Shown: positions 32,601 to 36,176 of the stretch, piece by piece
Numbering within the stretch: the first letter of the stretch is position 1
Layout of the letters: every line of letters starts with the position of its first letter
Source: Flavobacteriaceae bacterium
GTDB lineage: Bacteria; Bacteroidota; Bacteroidia; Flavobacteriales; Flavobacteriaceae
NCBI GenBank assembly: GCA_947491985.1
Contig: CANLLR010000024.1
Span: 1 to 36,176 of the forward strand
Length of the DNA: 36,176 nucleotides
Direction: 5' to 3'
Translations under genes and position numbers: made by a program
The notes under the pieces: model-generated
The model's input: only the letters and a program-made list of their open reading frames with translations
What the model was told of the DNA's origin: nothing
Database searches by the model: none

Positions 32601-34499
32601 ATTGTATGTTCCAAATTGATCACAATTTGTTTTTGTAACACCTGGTGTGGCTGTTGCATTTGTTGTTGTACCTGATGTAGCCGATGCAGGACACGAGCCT
32701 GGTGCGCCAACAATAATTGTTTCAACACCAGCACACTCGTCATTCTCTGGTGGTCTAGGACATTCAATATCTTCATATATTTTAATATTGAAAGTTCCTG
32801 TTGCAGTGGCACTATATGGCCAAACTTGAACATAATAGGTATCCCCTGGATTTAATGTACAAAATTCCAATTGAGGCATTAAACCTACAACGTCATCACT
32901 ACAACCTAAAGCTACACCAGTAGCAGGACATGATGACCAAACTTGCATAACTGCGTCAGAGATACCTGTCCCAGCAGAAGTAGTTATAATAACTTTATTT
33001 CCTGATGAAGGCGCCACAAAAGATACCCAACGGTCTTTTTTGCTTGGATTACCTGTACCATCACTACATGTTCCGTTTGGACCATCCGATGTTAAACCAG
33101 TTGATAATAAAGTATTCACCGAAGCAGCAAGATTTGCAGCAACTGGAATAGTTTGCGTTATTGCACACGATTCTCCAGGGGTAGCTGTAAATGAAACAGC
33201 TGCATTAGTACTGTATCCATTACCAGCACCTGTACAATCTTGACGTACGTAAATTGAGTAAGAAGAACCTAAAGTCAAACCTGTAATGGTTTGAGGTGAT
33301 GTGCCAGAAACTATATTTCCACAAGCTCCAGCTGAAGCTCCAGTACCAGCAACACAACTAGGTGTTCCCCACTCTACAACAGCATTTGTAGCACCAGACC
33401 AACTCACTGAGGCAGTAGTTGCGCTTGTAAGGGAAACAACCACAGAATTAGGTTGCGGACAAGCCGGTGGTACAAAAGTCCATGTATATGTTAAACCTGA
33501 TGCAGGAATTATAGTTGAAGACAGAGTAAGTTTGTCTGTATTTACAGTTGATGCAGTAGTTGCAGACCAATTTGTAGTGGTTGTTCTTGAATTATAATCG
33601 GCAGTTGTAGATCGGATACCTGCTTGAGCAGCAGTTGCAGTAGCAGCTACTGTTACTGGTCCGTACACTACAGAAATAGTGTTCGATGTTTCTGAAAGAA
33701 CAAATTGAAAATCAAAACTATCCGCTGCATTGGCACTACCGAAACGTCTTCCTGCAATAGTAGTAATTACATATTGTCTGTTAGGTGCTGATCCCAAAAC
33801 GGCAGCATAAATCGCTGATCTTGGTGTAATTGCAGTAGATGAATTCGCCGTAGCATTAGCACTCATTGTAATTGTGGAAGTTCCTGGGTTTAAAGCAGTA
33901 ATAATAGCTCCAGATGAAATACCAGTTCCAGTAAGACGCATACCAACTTTTAAATTAGCAAAAGATGCTACAGCTGAGATAACATTAGAACCACTTGTTC
34001 TAGTTCCTACAAACGTAGCAAATGTTTTTTCAATTTGATCTAAATTGAAACCTGCTACTCCATTATTGGTTGAAGTACCACTTAAATAAGTTCCAGAACC
34101 ATCAGCCAAATAAGCAGAACCAGTAGCATTTGGAGTCAAGGCAGATCCAAAAACGATAAAACCATTTCCTGAGATTGTCACTTGAGTGTAAGAAGCCCCG
34201 TTATAGGTAAAAGTAAACGGCAAGGTCATTGTTGTCACTCCATCATCCCATGCTGTACCAAAAACACTTGCTGGTGTAGTAGAAGCTGCACCCGATGTCC
34301 CAACCAAACCAGTAGTTGGTGCCGCAAAAGTTCCATTCGACTGAGAAAACGCATAGGTACTAGCCACTTGTGCATTCACAGAGAAACAGAACGAAAATGC
34401 CATAATTAAAAACAATCCGAAGAATCCGGAATTCTTTTTACTTTCCTTTTTAAGCAAGGTATCCCTACCCATACTTAAAGCATTGTAATTTTCTTTCAT
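29619..34499 (-). CDS. large T9SS-secreted surface protein with type A sorting domain and six 27-residue repeats
   Basis: A 1626-residue secreted protein. An unusually long N-terminus (about 24 residues) precedes the hydrophobic core FFGLFLIMAFSFCFSVNAQ. Next are a beta domain (about 50-340) containing an inserted GMRLTGTGISSG segment (165-225), an FN3-like domain (346-440), two PPC-like domains (about 442-580 and 585-712), FN3/Ig-like domains (715-900) and a further PPC-like domain (905-1035). Six 27-residue repeats, each with LACYETATFNTTTC and WDVTGT, span 1041-1202. Beta domains and a type A sorting domain (about 1541-1626; YPNPF, MLGK, TLRVIKR) follow. Likely a cell-surface adhesin or matrix protein; the ligand is unknown. 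Confidence 0.9.
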   Translation of the reverse strand: MKENYNALSMGRDTLLKKESKKNSGFFGLFLIMAFSFCFSVNAQVASTYAFSQSNGTFAAPTTGLVGTSGAASTTPASVFGTAWDDGVTTMTLPFTFTYNGASYTQVTISGNGFIVFGSALTPNATGSAYLADGSGTYLSGTSTNNGVAGFNLDQIEKTFATFVGTRTSGSNVISAVASFANLKVGMRLTGTGISSGAIITALNPGTSTITMSANATANSSTAITPRSAIYAAVLGSAPNRQYVITTIAGRRFGSANAADSFDFQFVLSETSNTISVVYGPVTVAATATAAQAGIRSTTADYNSRTTTTNWSATTASTVNTDKLTLSSTIIPASGLTYTWTFVPPACPQPNSVVVSLTSATTASVSWSGATNAVVEWGTPSCVAGTGASAGACGNIVSGTSPQTITGLTLGSSYSIYVRQDCTGAGNGYSTNAAVSFTATPGESCAITQTIPVAANLAASVNTLLSTGLTSDGPNGTCSDGTGNPSKKDRWVSFVAPSSGNKVIITTSAGTGISDAVMQVWSSCPATGVALGCSDDVVGLMPQLEFCTLNPGDTYYVQVWPYSATATGTFNIKIYEDIECPRPPENDECAGVETIIVGAPGSCPASATSGTTTNATATPGVTKTNCDQFGTYNDVFYKFNSGSNTSVDFQFTNVTGTNEFGIYSDCGTTYLGVCSSSSLSAPLTGLTANTDYYIVVWANSAVASGDFTICISTPPAPNCVVSPTSPSNGSTTVNPCAVTLSWPTVSGASSYDVYLDAGAGPATTLVSPAQTGTSYDAGLLAGVTGYSWRVVPKNGTGDAVGCSDFTFTTTGAPACATLTSPANDATICGGLTTFSWTAAGATSYDVYIDSVLVSTQTGTSYSQSMAAGAHTWSVVASNCIGTSIGCVTNNFTSTSSPIGDVYTDAIVLGVITASTSVNGDNENSNCWKNDYTTSSTPGNSLARPGNDVFYQFQITECGSLLDVGTCTSDIDTYIHILDASGARINGDDDSCSTPNTTGSLVTGLTLNPGTYYVVVEGYNDTELGSFTLDFTYTPGIPAQPAPTLACYETATFNTITCAWDVTGTQPTQPTLACYETATFNTTTCAWDVTGTQPTQPTLACYETAMFNTTTCAWDVTGTQPSQPTLACYETATFNTTTCTWDVTGAQPSQPTLACYETATFNTTSCAWDVTGTQPSQPTLACYETATFNTTTCSWDVTGTQPTLGSVTTTVAASYTWPLPFGTGLTYTTGGVYTNTVSCNLATLNLTIAPTVNTFNIGTSCGATVSSLSVTIIAAAVPGATTYTFRITNLNTSASFVVNRPVNSFALSSYGGITLGTPYQIEVSVNGGANYGAPCTVVTPTPVSSIGAQCGTTLTSLTQFVYATFASSVTGYRFSITNTATSNTFVYNALSGQNRFNFSQLPAAFVAYGTTYSVQVALRNTDGSYLPYGTACNITTPAFPTSEIVLSQCDTVATSNTQTFNAVVVSGATAYRFQLTNSTLSYSFSLDRPISNYSLSMFTGLVSGTTYTVRVAVRIGGVWGPLTGKPCNVTTPGIAPGGERLVVESNDFAVITYPNPFAESFMFDVKTTNESTIQVRVYDMLGKQVENRNVEATEINSIQIGSNYPSGVYNVVASQGENTQTLRVIKR
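30894..31379 (-). repeat. six tandem 81-bp repeats within the T9SS gene
   Basis: Six in-frame units of 27 residues, each containing QPTLACYETATFN, a TTTC and WDVTGT. Copies differ at single positions (for example ATFNTIT, AMFNTTT, TTSCAWD, TTCTWDV, GAQPS). Each has cysteines that could form disulfides. High identity makes the array prone to slippage and to assembly collapse. Confidence 0.85.
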
Positions 34500-34656
34500 A
34501 ATTAAATATTAAGTTTAAAGTGTAAAAATATTACTTTTTACTTAAGAAATTTACATTTAGTTAATGCTATTTTTAAACAATGGCAAGAAAATCGTTAAAA
34601 TGCGTTTTTTGTCGACCAAAAACAGTCGTATTTGTGATTTAATTTTACAGCGCCAA

Positions 34657-34692
34657 AAAAAAGCCTTTATATTGATGCTAGAAGGCTTTTTT
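34657..34692. terminator. terminator after the T9SS relic
   Basis: AAAAAAGCCTT (34657-34667) and AAGGCTTTTTT (34682-34692) form an 11-bp stem with a 14-nt loop. On the minus strand it follows the relic stop codon (34711), as would be expected for the former gene's own terminator. Confidence 0.75.
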
Positions 34693-34710
34693 GTTAAATA
34701 TTTGGCGATA

Positions 34711-34788
34711 CTAACACTGTTTAACAACACGTAACGTTTGTCTATTTTGTCCTAAGTTATTATTTTCGGTCAAAGCCGTAAAAATCGA
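34711..34788 (-). pseudogene. relic of a T9SS C-terminal domain
   Basis: Between the two large genes, a short frame on the minus strand reads IFTALTENNNLGQ followed by NRQTLRVVKQC and TAG. TLRVVKQ is the last element of type A T9SS sorting domains, as in the flanking genes (TLRVIKR). A TAA just upstream ends the frame. With the terminator downstream, this looks like the remaining 3' tip of a third, deleted paralogue. The surrounding 34500-34901 gap also has a near-repeat (AAAATCGTTAAAATGCGTTTT at 34590, and a similar word at 34780). Confidence 0.65.
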
Positions 34789-34829
34789 TTAAATGCGTTT
34801 TTACTTAACATGCAGGCGCCTGTCTAAAA

Positions 34830-34859
34830 AAAACCTCCTCAATTTCTTGAGAAGGTTTT
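34830..34859 (-). terminator. terminator of the second T9SS gene
   Basis: AAAACCT (34830-34836) with AGGTTTT (34853-34859), continued inwards after one mismatch by CTCAA/TTGAG around a TTTC loop. It follows the gene stop codon at 34902 on the minus strand and ends in a T tract. Confidence 0.75.
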
Positions 34860-34901
34860 ATATCATTTTTGATAAATTAAAATTCAAAATAATTGTTTCA
34901 T

Positions 34902-36176
34902 TTATCTCTTAATTACTCTAAGAGTTTGAACATTATCATCTTGAGATAAAATTACATTGTAAACACCTGACGGATATACATCTCCAAGTTGTACCGCTTT
35001 AATATCGACTACTTCCACATTTCTGTTTTCGATTTGTTTACCTAACATGTCATAAACTCTGATCTGAATGGTACTTTCTGATGCTGTTTTAACATCAAAC
35101 ATAAAGTTTTCAGCAAAAGGGTTTGGATAAGTCAAAGCAACAAATTCGTTAGATGCAACAACCGTTTTGGCTGCGTTTGGGGTAGTTATATTACATGCTG
35201 TTCCGAATGGCAAGTACGTTCCATCAGTATTTCTCAAAGCTACTTCAACGCTATATACTGTTCCGAAAGAACGGAATGCAGCTGGTAACTGATTGAAGTT
35301 GAATTTGTTCAAACCGTTCAGAGCCGTATATACTTCCACTGCTGTAGTTGCAGTGTTGGTTATTCTAAATCGATAACCAGTTACATTCGGACGAACAGTA
35401 GCAAAGATCCATTGTCCCATTGATGTTAATGTTGTTCCACATTGTGCTCCAATTGTTGTTACTGGAGTTGGTGTAGTTACTGAACAAGGCAATCCGAAGA
35501 ACGACTGCCAAACACCACCAATTCGCAAAGCTACATCAATAGTATAGGTAGTTCCTAAAGTAATAGCTGCATAATTAGATAAAGCAAATGAATTTACAGG
35601 ACGATCAACAATTAAAACCACTGCATTTGTTGCAGTATTTCTAACTCTAAAACGATATCCCTGAGCACCAATAACATAGTTTGCAACTAAAGTCACATTA
35701 GCATTATTTAATGTGGCACCACAATAGGTTCCTGTTAAACTTGCTGCACCTGCTGCAACTGAAGTTTGCACTGCAAATGTGGCGCTTTCACAACCATTAA
35801 CAGTTTGAGTAGCATAATAGGTTGCTCCATCTACAAGAACTGTAGATAATGGCAATGGATTTCCATTATTAGCGGCATCATACCATTGTATAGCAGTTCC
35901 TGAAACTACCATGTTTGCCAAAGTAGCTCCAATTTGGAAAGTTTGACTAGAGGCACCACTTGGTACTGGAGTTACATTTACTACTATAGTTAAAGATGCT
36001 GTTAAAGCACATTGACCCGCATTTGGTGTAAATGTATACAAAGTCGTTGCAGCATTATTCAAAGCTGGTGACCAAGTTCCTGTTATACCATTCAAAGAAG
36101 TAGTTGGCAAAGCTGTTAATGCATCTCCTTCACAAATAGCGGCAACTGAATTAAATGTTGGTGTTACAACAGGATT
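34902..36176 (-). CDS. T9SS type A sorting-domain surface protein, 5' end beyond the window
   Basis: The frame is open through the right edge of the window (424 codons shown), so the true start lies outside; an internal TTG at 36110 is not the start. Visible are Ig-like repeats of the adhesin type (NSVAAICEGDALTALPTTS, GTWSPALNN, IQWYDAANNGNPLPLSTVLVDGATYYATQ), then two beta domains and a type A sorting domain (YPNPF, MLGK, TLRVIKR). The last 180 residues are closely similar to the end of the 1626-residue protein, showing a common origin. Secretion by T9SS is inferred from the domain. Confidence 0.88.
   Translation of the reverse strand, partial: NPVVTPTFNSVAAICEGDALTALPTTSLNGITGTWSPALNNAATTLYTFTPNAGQCALTASLTIVVNVTPVPSGASSQTFQIGATLANMVVSGTAIQWYDAANNGNPLPLSTVLVDGATYYATQTVNGCESATFAVQTSVAAGAASLTGTYCGATLNNANVTLVANYVIGAQGYRFRVRNTATNAVVLIVDRPVNSFALSNYAAITLGTTYTIDVALRIGGVWQSFFGLPCSVTTPTPVTTIGAQCGTTLTSMGQWIFATVRPNVTGYRFRITNTATTAVEVYTALNGLNKFNFNQLPAAFRSFGTVYSVEVALRNTDGTYLPFGTACNITTPNAAKTVVASNEFVALTYPNPFAENFMFDVKTASESTIQIRVYDMLGKQIENRNVEVVDIKAVQLGDVYPSGVYNVILSQDDNVQTLRVIKR

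Noticed and set aside
32558..32833. Frames on both strands inside the large T9SS gene
   Set aside because: They are low-complexity shadows of a long coding region with strong protein features in the main frame.
1..36176. CRISPR array, tRNA or rRNA genes, insertion sequences, prophage
   Set aside because: No regularly spaced repeats, cloverleaf-like sequence, transposase or integrase was found on reading both strands.

Overview
The window is ordinary chromosomal DNA of a member of the Bacteroidota, almost certainly Flavobacteriaceae and Flavobacterium-like. The evidence is the AT-rich composition, promoters of the Bacteroidota type (TTG, about 19 nt, TAnnTTTG), little sign of Shine-Dalgarno sequences, two surface proteins with type IX secretion (T9SS type A) C-terminal domains ending in TLRVIKR, and close protein resemblance throughout to flavobacterial families.

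Layout. 1-4.5 kb: a HEAT-like helical protein, purK, purE and an M3 peptidase. 4.5-5.4 kb: two small exported proteins on the minus strand (PrcB-like lipoprotein, monohaem cytochrome c). 5.5-8.7 kb: a structured intergenic repeat, a GbsR/MarR regulator with a perfect 9-bp palindrome over its promoter, and the same palindrome again in front of three small membrane proteins (two of them tandem paralogues); then an SRPBCC protein and, convergent, a UbiA-like membrane protein. 8.8-14 kb: gcvP, an exported TonB-C-like protein broken at a T10 tract, a truncated haemoglobin and a KAS III-like enzyme. 14.3-16.5 kb: methyltransferase, glycosyltransferase, and a DUF2975 + Cro/CI pair behind a clear promoter with its own inverted repeat. 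16.5-18.4 kb: second copy of the structured repeat, then mlaE-mlaF. 18.4-23.7 kb (minus): manC and a tight six-gene run (DinB-like, NRDE/TANGO2, ATP-grasp, LysE-like, SDR, SprT). 23.8-27.2 kb (minus): DM13 lipoprotein, exported beta-rich protein, two tandem YHS proteins, DoxX protein; beside it a Crp/Fnr gene interrupted by one in-frame TGA. 27.2-29.6 kb: acyl-CoA dehydrogenase and divergent anmK. 29.6-36.2 kb (minus): a 1626-residue T9SS surface protein with six 81-bp repeats, a relic of a third T9SS C-terminus, and the 3' part of a second T9SS protein that runs off the window.

The most interesting items are the duplicated GbsR palindrome with its uncharacterised small membrane proteins, the DM13/YHS/DoxX cell-envelope operon beside a possibly disabled Crp/Fnr regulator, the two-copy structured intergenic element, and the degenerate T9SS tail between two related adhesin-like genes. 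No tRNA, rRNA, CRISPR array, insertion sequence or prophage was seen.
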